Source of the DNA: Chrysogorgia sp. JL179-B06
Taxonomy: Eukaryota > Cnidaria > Anthozoa > Scleralcyonacea > Chrysogorgiidae
Direction: 5' to 3'
Assembly (NCBI GenBank): GCA_035772405.1
Contig: JAYKKM010000043.1
Span: 607,501-671,500, forward strand
Length of the DNA stretch: 64,000 nt
Shown one piece after another: positions 21,393 through 32,082 of the stretch. The position numbers and the translations under genes were made by a program. The first letter of the stretch is position 1. Every line of letters starts with the position of its first letter. The notes under the pieces were generated by a model, which saw only the letters and a list, made by a program, of their open reading frames with translations, made no database searches and was not told the DNA's origin.

Positions 21393-23361
21393 TTAAATCC
21401 CGACTAGATCCTTGAGCAGTGACTGAGGAACTACTGTTGCTAACTGGTCTGCATGGGGGGCCAGTTGCCGGAAGCGCTGAAATTGAAAACGTGAGAGGGA
21501 GTCAGCTACCGGATTCAGTTTACCTTTTACATGTGTTGCTGTGAATGTGAATGAATGTTGTGCTGCCATAAGGAGATATCGAAGCAAGATCATCAAGTTG
21601 GGGTCTTTTGCTGTGCCAGATTGCAGTACATCCACTACAGATTTATTGTCCGATAGGAATTCCACTCTTCTAGACACCCAGTGATGACCCCACAGGTTTG
21701 CAGCTATAACAATCGGGAATAGCTCTTTATACGCAATGGAAAGGTCGAGTTGGGATACGGACCACGAACCTGTGAACCAATGAGACATAAAGATAGCCCC
21801 ATAACCCAGAGTACCTGATGCATCGGAAGAAATTTGAAAATCCGGTAAGGGGGCCCATTGTGGAGACAATAAGAAGCTTAAGCCATTCCAGGATTTTAAG
21901 AATTCTAACCACCATGCAAGGTCCAAGTGGAATTCCCGATTAAGGCGGATTGGGTGGTCCTCCCGTCGAAATACAGTGAGCAGATTTATCATCCGACGAA
22001 GGAAAGTACGTCCCTGTGGAATAACTTTACACGCATGCTGAAGATGACCAATGAGAGACTCCAGATCCTTCCTTGTGCAATGGCGCTTGTCTGACCAGAT
22101 CACCAGGAGTGAGGCAAGTCTATCAAGCTTGTCCTTTGGTAAACGCGCTTGGAGCTTGATTGTGTCTAGCTCAATGCCCAGGACAACGATACATGTTGTT
22201 GGGCCTTCCAACTTGTCTGGGTGAAGGGGAATACCCCATTCATTGAAAAAGTGGATACAAGTGTCTAGATTATGCTGACAAATCCCTGAATTTGGTGGAC
22301 CCACTGTATGGAAGTCATCCAGATAATGCAACAAAAAGCCCACCCCATGATTTTGTTTCAGTATCCACTCAACCAAGTCAGCAATCGATGTAAAGATGTA
22401 TGGGGCTGACCTAAGGCCAAAGGGCAGGGCCATATCCACATAAAACTGATTACGCCATTTCATGTCGATCGTCTGGGTGGATTGGAACAATGCGGTAGGC
22501 ATTTTGGACATCAAATTTGGCCACCAGTGTTCCTCTCCCAAGACACATGACGGTGTTTATAATGTCATCAACTTTCATGTATTGCACGGAAAATTCATCT
22601 TTAGGTATTCCATCATTAACACTCTTACCAGTTGGACTGGACAAGTCCAAAATCAGGCGCCATTTTCCTGCCTGGTTACGCTTGGGAATCACTCCGAAGC
22701 TGCTTATGTGCAGGTTTGACATTGGGGGACTGGGAAATGGTCCAGCAACCCGGCCCTTCTCAACTTCGTTCTTTAAATAATTGTCTATGACTGTTGGGTG
22801 AAGTGTGGCAGATTGTAAATTCTTAGATGCTGATTTTAATTTGGTCGTTGAGGGTTTGACACCAAGATGGAAACCTTCTTTAAGGCCTCTCAGTACATAA
22901 GTTACTTTATCTTGGTCTGGATGGTTGTACAATTCCGCCTGTAGTTTATCAACTTGGATAGGGGACACTTCCTTAACTGGGACCAGTGCCGTAAATGGAC
23001 AAATTGCTTGAGTGTTCAAATTAGAATAATATGCTGGCAGTCCTTGCTGCAAATCAGGTGTTGTACCTGAGGAACCCGAAACATTAACTAAAACAGAAGA
23101 TTGTGGTATTTGTCTCTGTACCAAATGTGAAACTGAACTATTTACAAGGGAAGGAGTGGCGACCATAGGTTTAGCGCCGTCTCTTGTTGTGCAATGGAGA
23201 AGGGGACCGGACTCGGCGTTTGGTATTGCTAGCACGGTATGGGCAACTGATTTGGGGGTGCTCTCCATCACAAGATTCACAGGCGTGGCGAAATCTGCAG
23301 CGACCAAAAGGCCAACGGCAATTGCCATCATTCCATGAATGACAATACTGAGAGGATCCAC
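21393..23361 (-). pseudogene. Ngaro reverse transcriptase-RNase H, one frameshift
   Basis: Two ORFs form one RT-RNase H protein. The upstream part (23361-22450) carries the N-terminal linker and the first RT motifs (VIPKRNQAGKWRLILDLS, LVAKFDVQNAYRIVPIHP). Close to 22460 the frame shifts by what appears to be a small deletion, and the downstream part (about 22475-21393) continues KWRNQFYVDMALPFGLRSAP and the catalytic LLHYLDDF (YLDD box). RNase H follows: SDASGTLGYGAIF, YKELFPIVIAA and SDNKSVVDVL give its acidic residues. The upstream ORF overlaps the end of gag by about 190 bases in another frame, suggesting frameshift or internal-start expression in intact relatives. As it stands the protein would be truncated before the YLDD box. 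Confidence 0.85.
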
Positions 23362-24409
23362 TCTTAGGTGCAGACTGCTGGGGGGTTACCAGTGTTGATT
23401 GGCGAGGTTGGTTTGACTGGGTAGGTGGAGTTGACAGGGGGCTACTAGCTCTGGTATGGAAGTTGTACAAATCTAGGTTCATACGTGACCAATCTGTTAA
23501 ACCTGTCGCTGCTGCTTCTTTGCGAAATGCCACATCATAATGCAACCATGCAAGGCCAGGATAACGCTTGGCCGTTTGGATAATCAGTAGTTTGTACTGA
23601 TTTAGATCTGGCCACCTTGAGGGGTATGTCTTGCATAACACCATGGAGTAAATGGTGAAGGCTTCTACCCAAGACAGGTGTCTGTGATCTCTACTACCCG
23701 TTTTTTGGAAGTGGAAAGCAGCAATTTCCCTTCCAAAAATGCCTGTGGTTCCATATCTTGGGCTTTGATGTTCTCTGCCAGTAAATCTGCCAGCTCAGTA
23801 AATTGGCCACTGCAAACTATGCTTACCAACTTGTATGGTAATGGGGCATAACCTGGCCCAACTACAAATGCTTTACCCAAAGTTGGAAACAAATTTTCGG
23901 TTGGTGGAGAAAAATGAGGGGACGGACTGTATAAATAGGGGGTGTTTGCGCCCCTAGCCATCGTAGAGGGCCCCAAGGGAATATCAGGTAAAGATGACTG
24001 TAGCGACGTCGACGTGGACATTAGAGGGTTGGCTAATGTCGAATACGTAGAAATAAACGAAGGCACAGTAAGGTTACCTGTAGTTGCTTGACCAACGGCT
24101 ATCGGAGACTCGACGCCAGATGAAATGGCGGCGATAGGTACGGGTGCAGATCGATTTTGTGCCTCTGACTCACGTGTTATGGAATTTGGCGCCAATCTGT
24201 GCTTGGAACGAGGCGAAGATGTTTGGCAGAGATTCCCCCAGAGCTCGAGAAAAGGCTTGAGCCAAAACCGTACTGTCAACCGACTGATTTGATGTCGACG
24301 CCGAACCCACTGGCGCTGTCGAGGAGTTCCCAGGCGCTATGGACGAAACCGTTGATGTGTCGACCGTCGATGACATCGTAGACAAACTGTTGTTGGTCGA
24401 ACGCACCAT
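23171..24409 (-). pseudogene. Ngaro gag-like ORF, broken in two places
   Basis: Three consecutive ORFs in alternating frames make one gag: an N-terminal Ser/Thr-rich part (24409-24170), a Pro/Ser-rich middle (to 23665) ending at a stop beside EITDTCLG, and a C-terminal part (23644-23171). The last contains C-x4-GNC-x8-C-FRH-C-x2-C-x4-H-x4-C (in the stretch SQYCHSWNDGNC..CRFRHACESC), a CCCH-type zinc finger normal for Ngaro gag, followed by a basic KRRVRSPSP..KRRR tail. Frameshifts lie near 24180 and near 23675. The start at 24409 comes after the A1 repeat and about 100 bases of leader. Confidence 0.75.
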
Positions 24410-24515
24410 TTTGGCTAGCTATTTCCCGTGTTAAAAAACAGTATACCGCGAGCGAACAGACGAAAAATACCGCCAACGCTAACCCCGCCGATCTATTAGA
24501 GACGCCCGATCAAAA

Positions 24516-24738
24516 AATATATATATATAATACACTACTAATGAACAAGGATACAACTTTCCACGCTCCAACAACTTTCTTGCACCACGCTACACTGAAC
24601 AATACTCACCGACGTCAAGCGGGCGTCCACTTGAGCCTGCATACCACGCTAGAGACCGCTGACCGCTAACCGCCAATTACGCTATACTGAACCGCTCTTG
24701 GTTGTTAACTTAGTTAAATATCATTTAACTGCATTTAA
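24516..24738 (-). repeat. Ngaro A1 terminal repeat
   Basis: Identical to A2 apart from the AT-run at its inner edge; the outer end is GCATTTAA. It supplies the 5' end and probably the promoter of the element. Confidence 0.9.
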
Positions 24739-26103
24739 TCATCAAATACTTGACATAACTTGTTGACCATCTTGACCTTGCTGATCGATTCGTCCAGAGT
24801 CTACCGCAGCGATTATACTCTCTTCATTCATTCTTAAGGATAGTTTAGCAGCTTCGCTACTCAAGAGACGATAATACCATGATCGCCTCGGATTATTTTG
24901 TTCTGACCGGGCGATTTAATCGCTAAATGCCCTATTGCCCTAATGCTAATTGCTAATTTTCCTCATTAGCATGCATGAGCGAACATGCGATGAATTTCAA
25001 ACAATACAAATTATATTTTGTCGGTAAACATGGCTTTACAAACTAATACCATGACATGATGGGAAATTATCACTAATAACTAGGAGTTCTTATCAGAAGT
25101 GAAATGCTGCCTCGCGACTGACACAGGGGCAGTGGGTACGAGGTTGCCTGTAGAAGTGTTCAGGATTAGGCCAGCAGAATGATGCTAGAAATTTTCTATA
25201 GCATATATTCTACATTCTATTTATTTGATCCTCCAAACCACGTATAAAGGCGATCATATAGCTTAGCTTTTGTAATATTAAAATAACATACGGTAATCAT
25301 ATGGCGCGTTTTATATTATGTCAAAATTCAATGTGACCATTTGAACGTCATACATCTAATTCGAACAACATTTACTTGAAACGAGCAAGCCTCGCGACTA
25401 TAAATTTTTCATTCAAGCGACACGTTTGCCAAATCGAACTTCACGTTTGTAATATTTGCGGCTGACTCATCTAGCGGTCGAGCGGTCATATTTCAAATCG
25501 AACTAACGAACGGGAAATGCGGGATCACCGTTGTCAAAAACATTGATGTTAACCTTCAATTTAGACGCTGTATTTTCATAATTCCTTACAGCTTAATTTT
25601 ATGTTTGTAAACTTCATTCACCATGCGTCGAATGCACTTACATATATTAATGCTTGATTACTGCTGGTAAAGTACTGAAGCCGTCGATTAAGGACGATAC
25701 AAATAAGAAACATACAGCGATTGCGTTTGTTATCGAAATATCGGGTAATCGGGATTCTTGTCCACAGGCTCTCAAATACTCTCGAATTTCGGCAGTTCAT
25801 AAGCAAGCGAAAACAGACAAAACAGCGGAGTCGATTTTAGTGTCAACTATATAACCTCCCTGTGGGGAGGCAGCAATTATAATTAAAATAATATATATAA
25901 ATAAATTAATATAATTAATTTTGTTTAATACGGCTTTACAGATAGGTTAGGCCAGTTGAAATATATTGAAATTAATATTTGGCATTTACACTAGATTATG
26001 ATGTTATGATGTAGGACAAGTAGAAGTGTTGAGGAAAATTTCGAGTTTCAGAATATATGTTATTAGACTCAAGCGGGACCAGTTGCAAAAATACGTCATC
26101 TAG
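24739..26103. other. TRIM intron 1 sequence, nothing recognised
   Basis: AT-rich intronic DNA without a convincing ORF or structured repeat. CATCAAATAC occurs at 24740-24749 and also just outside the other end of the Ngaro element (19703-19712), which may be chance. Confidence 0.4.
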
Positions 26104-26184
26104 GCCTTCCGGATCGGAATGGAACATCCCGACACTGGAACTCTAGACCAGCGCTCTAACCCACTGAGCTACGGATGCCGTTAA
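26104..26184 (-). repeat. tRNA-derived SINE fragment
   Basis: On the minus strand GCATCCGTAGCTCAGTGGGT then TAGAGCGC gives a perfect A box (TAGCTCAGTGG) with a GCTC/GAGC D-stem. A degenerate B box, TGTTCCATTCC, follows at the right spacing. The anticodon arm has a mismatch and the acceptor ends pair poorly, so it is a SINE head rather than a tRNA gene. Confidence 0.55.
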
Positions 26185-26330
26185 TACCGTGAGCTAAACT
26201 ACGAGTTCGGTATACTGTATGTAGTGGTGGTAATACCGGTAAATATATAGGTAAATATATAGGGTATATTGAAATCAATATTTGGCATTTACAGTTGATT
26301 AATAGTATATAACTTTTGTTTGAATAACAG

Positions 26331-26704
26331 ATCCCTGGCGAAGGCGTGTCATCGTTGCAAACCAATTTATTCGCGCAGAACATGCTAACGGTCATAGCGC
26401 TGGATAATTCCTCTGTTAATCAAATCAGTTGCGAAAATTGCATCAGTAAAGAGCCACCGGTGTCAAGATGCATACTATGCCGGAAATTCCTCTGTAACTT
26501 CTGCACCACTGCCCATCGACGATCACGAGACACCGTAGATCATCAGTTGTCGACTTTGGAAGACGTCCGGTCGTGTCTCCCCGGTGAGCTCGCCAAACCG
26601 TTATACTGCAACGTTCATAAGAAAGAGAAGCTGGTGCTGTATTGCGAGTCTTGCCAGATCTCCGTTTGTCGTGATTGCACTATGATGGAACACAGGAGTC
26701 ACAA
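26331..26704 (+). CDS. TRIM45-like: TRIM45-like protein, coding exon 2 (two B-boxes)
   Basis: Residues 59-182 of the TRIM protein. The acceptor is TTTGAATAACAG|ATCCCT (26330/26331, phase 0), and the donor is CACAA|GTAAGA (26704/26705), leaving two bases of a Lys codon that the next exon completes. After the RING linker (IPGEGVSSLQTNLFAQNML), B-box 1 spans about 92-129 (CENC, CILC, FLCNFC, AHRRSRDTVDH). B-box 2 spans about 151-182 (CNVHKKEKLVLYCESC, CRDC, HRSH). All zinc-ligand positions expected are present. B-boxes in this family support self-association and substrate contact. Confidence 0.93.
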
Positions 26705-27294
26705 GTAAGAAGTTTTCCAGAAATTAACTACACTAGGGATACAGTAAACAACGGGATATAGTATAAAAAGAGAAATTGTGTCGAAAATTCATTGTGTCGA
26801 AAATTCCCTGTGTAGTCACCCAACACTTCACAAAATCACAATCACTTTGGGTTTTTCCCAACTTTTTTTCCGCTGTCTTCTCTCCCGTATCACATTCACA
26901 AATCACACAAAAAGATAGACACACTCACCTTTTCCACCAACCCGACACTTCACTTTACTAACTTAGTATAATCCCGTAATTAGTAAATGGCTAATGTAAC
27001 GCATGTTCTCAATCTGTACATAACTACGCCATAACACGTTTATAACACTCATTTGTTTGACAAAAATGACACTCAGTTATCAGTCGAAGTATGGATCTTG
27101 TTCCAAAATGACCGCAGCGCGGAAAAAGCTGGCGCGTGTTGCATGAAAACGAGGTTAAAAGGGCTATTGCGTGTTGTTTACATATATTCCGAAGCGAAAT
27201 AAACAAGTTGGAAAAGGGGATTTGTCGAATTTTAATTTTTCACCATATTTAATAATTGAAGAAGACGTAGCATGTGCAGTAATTCCCTTTCAGT

Positions 27295-27838
27295 AAACCT
27301 GCCATAAAACGAAAAATTCAACACTGTTTTTATGACCAACTTTGGTACTTTGTGATGCGCTGGATATTATGGTGCTATCGGTTTTTCAATCACGGTACGG
27401 GAAAGTGCTTTTATCGACGTTCAAACATCGCTATTTTGATAGAAAACATGTCCGGAGTTGGGATCGAAGCAGCAGTCTAGTGACGTCACACGTCAGAGTC
27501 GTCAATAATATCGATATGTTTTTTGTGGTGCTTGAATGCTTAGCTTTGGAAATATTACTGATGTTTGAGTTAGAGTCAACTTCTACCTCTGAAAGCGAGA
27601 TCAGTAATTATTTTTTCATCTTTAGAATCTATGCCGATTCCAATGTGTAACGTCAAGAGGTGATTTGACCGCGCGATGACGTGGAACAAAATTGGTGTAA
27701 TTTTTCCACTTTTCATAAAAATAAAGCATTTTCCTTTGTCGTGATTGAAAAACCGATATCACTAAAAATATTCAGCGCATCAACAAATACCAAAATGGGT
27801 CATAAAAACAGAGTAGAATTTTTCGTTTCATAGGCACT
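27295..27838. repeat. MITE with ~120-bp inverted arms in TRIM intron 2
   Basis: The left arm reads CATAAAACGAAAAATTCAAC, TGTTTTTATGACC and GATGCGCTG..ATCGGTTTTTCAATCAC. The right arm is its imperfect reverse complement, ending GTAGAATTTTTCGTTTCATAGGC. About 20% of arm positions seem diverged. The 102-codon ORF inside is not supported as a gene. The (T)AGGCACTTTAAA flank also occurs near 52610. Confidence 0.7.
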
Positions 27839-28859
27839 TTAAAAATAGCGAGGTGAAGTTCTGATTACGATATTGTGGTGACTCGTGTGCAAATTATAAA
27901 AAAAATCTCTGTTCAAACAAACTCTGTTCTGTCTCGTCCTCGCAATCTTGCTATACTTTTTGATAAATTAAAAGAGAACTGTAGTGAAAAAATAAATTAC
28001 TTTTAAATAGAAGATCTTTAAGTATAATGTTTAGAAACATTAATAGTTTTACGGTAGCTGCTCTGCTACTCTAGAAATAACGTTTTAGACATATTAGAGA
28101 TATATGATCGCTTTAATTTGGAATATATGTAAACAACAGCAAATCAGTTGGCCTTGGCCATTATTACCTCGCTTTTACTCATTTCGCGCCAGCCTTTTTC
28201 GGCGCGGCGGCCATTTTGGAAAATGATTACAGGTACGTAAGAAGCGACTGGAGATATCGGGCCGAGTTGGTCTCGCAAAGGCGAATGAGATCGTGGCTAT
28301 GCGTTACCAAACTCTTTGACAGTGGTCAAAGCATGCAATTTGCATGGTGGAGTAAGAGGCAGGGTTAATAGGAACACGTCATGGAATTTCCATGGGAAAA
28401 TAAGCATTAATGTGGTCCCAAGTTCTCATTATCCGTCTATTCCAATCTTCTTGTTCGTCAGCGAACAAAAAATCGTCGTAGCACAGTATGCTATTTTTTC
28501 CAATTGTTAAAATGCTACTGCGATGAAAAGTCAGTTCCGATTTTTTCAAAGAATCGACTAGTATCGCACCAGATAACTATGTTAACTTCAAGAGAAATTA
28601 GTAGCTGTCAAATTTCCAGATTATTTTCTCAAATATGACCCATATTGCGTGGCCGCCATTAATGGTTGTCGCCATTTGTGAAAAGAAGCTCAAAGGTTGC
28701 CGCCTTTAATATATTATTTGCTTTAATATTAAGTGAGTGTACTTATTTGATGTTGTACTTTGATTTTTTGGAAAAAATTGCAACACAATTTTATGCAATT
28801 TCATCGTAGTAGCGCTTTAACTTGAGAAGAGTTTGTAAAAAGGTGTGTTTAAATTTTAG
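27839..28859. other. Rest of TRIM intron 2
   Basis: No exon is supported; a GC-richer patch with GGCGCGGCGGCCATTTTGG lies at about 28198. A related GGCCGCCATTAATGG occurs at about 28650. Confidence 0.4.
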
Positions 28860-30861
28860 ATACGCATTCGCAAAGGAAATTTACAACAAGGAACGAGGTA
28901 AAATTGCTGAACAACTGAGCGAAGCCAGGTCAACAGGATTGTTTCTAAAGCAAGGCCTCGCCGCCGTCGGTGAGATGCGTTCAAATGTCGACGAAAGAAC
29001 TCGCGCGATGATAAAGGAGTTGAACGAGATTTTTACACAGTGCATGCGCACCATCAACGAACGTTACAGCTTTCTGTATAACCAACTACAAAATATCCGC
29101 AACGAACGGCTGCTTCACCTGGATGCACAAAAATCAGAACTGGAGTACGCCTTCGGTTCCATTCAGAGCAGCATCGGCTTCACGGAGCTTACGTTGCGTA
29201 ACAGCACCCAAGTGGAAGTCCTTGCGATGAAAAAGTACATAATGGATCGCATGAAAGAGTTAACTGGAGCGCAGTACAATTGTGTCCCCGTGGCTGATGA
29301 CAATATTCGTTTGACCGTTGACGGGACCGTGATGCAGCACCTCTCGCAACTTGGGCGAATCGAGGACACGAACACGAGTCCGTCGGCGTCCCTGGTTAAA
29401 GGGATGGACACGCCTGTGGTTGCTCGACAAATGGCCAGCTTTCTTGTCCAGTGCTATGATGGTCGCGGTAATCCTCGCTCAAAGGGCGGCGATCGTGTTG
29501 TTGTTACCGTACAGTCGACGGACGACAACACGTTGCACGTCAAGGACGAGAAGTGTTTCCAAGCGCAGGTGATCGACCGCCAAAACGGCTGCTACTCGGT
29601 GACGTATACCCCGATCGCTAGCGGAGATCATCTGATTACGGTGTTCATAAATGGAATGGTGGTCAAGGGAAGCCCGTTCTCTGTGCACGTTCAAGAAAGC
29701 CCTTTACTTCGACAACCTGTCACGCCAGGTTCGCCTTCGATTTCCACCAACGACGACGCCTCTGCCCTCGGAGACCCGTTGTTGCATTTTGTGAATTCGT
29801 CGGAAGCATTCGAAGTCGAACCGACACGCCCGGGATTGAAGCGTGAAAGCGAAGATCCCGATGCTCCGATATGTTCGAAAAAATTCAAGCTTGAGCCGAA
29901 TGACTTGGACTCGTTGCCAGACCAGCTGTTCGCTCATTCTCCAGAAGTAGCTCGAATCAAACAGGAGCATCTTGAATCTGCTTCGACCATCTGCGAACAA
30001 TACATTCAAGAAGCTGACGCGCAGCCATCAAACGAAGAAGCAGCAGCCGAAGCATGCTCGCTATCCAAACAGCTGGTTAGTGCATCCAATGTTCCTGATG
30101 TTAACTTAGAAGACGTTCATGAGCCATCTTCGCCGCTAGCGCCATCCACCTCGAGCCTTTTGACGGACCAGTTAGACGATATACCTACTCACGATTTCAA
30201 AGTAAAATACCCAGAATCCAGATTCCTCACAGCGCCTATCGATCATTCCACATCTGAAGAATTCAAGGTTCATTCTCCAAGTTTCGCCTCTGATGGTTTG
30301 GCCATGGTTACCATGGTTAAGGATGATACTGCGTCAGAGGAAAACCAGTCGAGTGGTGCAGGTACTGTTGGGAACCATTTTCCTGATGATTCTCCCGCCC
30401 ATAACGCTCTTTACGACATGAACACGCCTGAACCTGTGTTTCATCATGAAATGGGAGATCATTTGGTTAACGACGAGAATTCTGAGGATGAAGCAGCAGA
30501 TGAAAATCACGAACGTCCGGCTTTTGAGTCAGAACGTCACGGTGGAAAGTCTCGGGATTTTTCGGCAGAAGTACCAGATAGCCACGAGTCGCAGTCATTT
30601 GTATGCAATGCACCCGAAAGTAACGATTCTCAGGATTTTGTGTCCGATGTACACGGAGATGAAACTGGAGGGTTATTAGGATCGTCAAAAGAGCTATCAA
30701 AAGAGCTATCTAGCTCCGAAGAACGTTCTACCATTTCAGATGGTCCTCTCTGTAACTCAGAGGACATGTCACGAAGCTCAGGAGAACCGACAACAAACAA
30801 CGACTCGGATACAATGGACAACATTGATGTTGCCAGGGCAACCGAAAAGCTGATCAGCTGA
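28860..30861 (+). CDS. TRIM45-like: TRIM45-like protein, coding exon 3 (coiled coil, filamin repeat, acidic tail)
   Basis: Terminal coding exon, residues 183-849. The acceptor TTTAAATTTTAG|A (28859/28860) supplies the third base of the split Lys codon, giving HRSHK-YAFAKEIYNKERGK, a continuous B-box/coiled-coil junction. Residues ~185-345 are helical and charged (EQLSEARSTGLFLKQGL, SSIGFTELTL). Residues ~374-462 form one filamin/ABP280 Ig repeat (ASFLVQCYDGRGNPRSKGGD ... GCYSVTYTPIASGDHLITVF ... VKGSPFSVHV). RING-B1-B2-CC-filamin without NHL repeats is the TRIM45 layout. The remaining ~387 residues, rich in Ser, Glu and Asp (KELSKELSSSEERS near the end), have no counterpart that I know in TRIM45 and look disordered. 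The stop is TGA at 30859-30861. No clear AATAAA lies in the next 200 bases. Confidence 0.93.
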
Positions 30862-31107
30862 ATTGATGTATCAAGTGATTTAAAGAGTGAGTGCCAACCG
30901 TAGTGCATTGCGCGGTCAGGTGAACTCATCCGTAAATATCTTGTCAATCCTTGGTATAAATTATTCATTTTGTCTTTTAATTGAAAGACATACCGAAAGT
31001 AATTATTTCTGTATTTGTGACAAAACTCGACGTTTTGTTGAGTTGAGTTTCGAATTATGTTAGCCAAGACCAAGTGACGAGGTTCAAACCAAAAAATCAG
31101 GTTCCGA

Positions 31108-31290
31108 GTGGACGTATTTGGATTGTGGATGGATAGAAAAGCCTCTGTAGGGTTCTCTGAGAAGACTCATGGGAAGTTGCGGAGTATCACGTCAAGTTGG
31201 CAACGAAGCACATCCATACACTCTGTTATCGTATGGAAATGTGAACAGAAACGCGCAATGTACCACGGTTGAAACTCACTCTTTAAAATA
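31108..31290. repeat. Second copy of the Penelope-associated ~190-bp block
   Basis: GACGTATTTGGATTGTGGAT, AGAAGACT, CGTCAAGTTGGCAACGAAG and ACTCACTCTTTAAAAT recur in the same order and spacing as in 4435-4626. It is therefore a fragment of the same Penelope-like family; no coding part is attached here. Confidence 0.7.
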
Positions 31291-31538
31291 CCAAGAAAAC
31301 ACATTACGATGAAAAATATTTACAATCGAAAATCGCAATAGTGCGTTGATTTGAAAATACGTTGGTAATTATCTAGAGCTGTAGAACATTCCCCCAAAAC
31401 AGCTTATTCGTAACTGGCCATCAATCCAATATTATTTCATGTTCATCCAAAAAGCTTTTTCAGTCTCGTTTTCGTCGACGTTGGGAAGGCTGCTTTAAAT
31501 GCACATAAAACAATATTAAATTGCTGCCCAATATTAAA

Positions 31539-32082
31539 TTTAAAGGAACACTCCACTTCAGAAAACAAGTGTTGCTTAAATAAAAGTTCTTTGTCGCCAT
31601 TGAAAAGCCATTGAAATTTGAAAGCCGCCATTTTTATAGCCATTGAAAGCCGCCATTTTTGTTCTGATTCCAAGCCGCCATTTTTGTTCTGATTGCAGGT
31701 GAATGCTGTTGCCTATGTATTTGAAGTCATTGAGTGATAGAAACACTATATGGCAACAACATAATAATAATAATAATATTTATTCAGGATACCACGTCAC
31801 CGAAGTGTTTTTCAGTGGGGTCCTACAAACATGGTTTTGTTCTATTGTGGATGACTCCTATTCATGCTATAGTGTTCATATTTATAGTATTTCTATCACT
31901 GAATGACGGCAACAAATTAATGGGAGCTACCGCATTCGCCCGAAATCAGAACTAAAATGGCAGCCTGCAGTTTATCTAAAACTAAAAACATTAGAAGAAA
32001 ACTAATATCCATTCTCATGCAAGGCGACAAAGAACGTTTATTTAATTAACACTGGTTTGCGGGTTGTAGTGTCCCTTTAAAC
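31539..32082. repeat. MITE with ~60-bp inverted ends (TTTAAAGGGACACT type)
   Basis: Left TTTAAAGGAACACTCC .. CTTAAATAAAAGTTCTTTGTCGCC, right GGCGACAAAGAACGTTTATT .. AGTGTCCCTTTAAA. The interior contains three to four repeats of AAGCCGCCATTTTT and a short (TAA)n. No coding sequence. Confidence 0.75.

Larger units (their letters stand above)
19716..24738 (-). mobile_element. Ngaro-type (DIRS-order) retrotransposon, structurally complete
   Basis: Read on the minus strand the order is A1 (24738-24516), gag, RT-RNase H, tyrosine recombinase, B1 (20290-20153), A2 (20156-19934), B2 (19848-19716). A1-ORFs-B1-A2-B2 split direct repeats with a recombinase instead of an integrase define the Ngaro group. 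A1 and A2 are identical over at least 205 bases and B1/B2 differ by one G in a G run, so the repeats are young. TTAA is present at the A1 outer end, the B1/A2 junction and the B2 outer end. gag and RT are frame-broken. It lies antisense in intron 1 of the TRIM gene. Confidence 0.9.

Noticed and set aside
22462..24381. Several + strand ORFs of 60-87 codons
   Set aside because: Antisense shadows of the Ngaro gag and RT genes.
29163..31073. Minus-strand ORFs up to 147 codons opposite TRIM exon 3
   Set aside because: Antisense to a well-supported coding exon; no own domain or splice signals.
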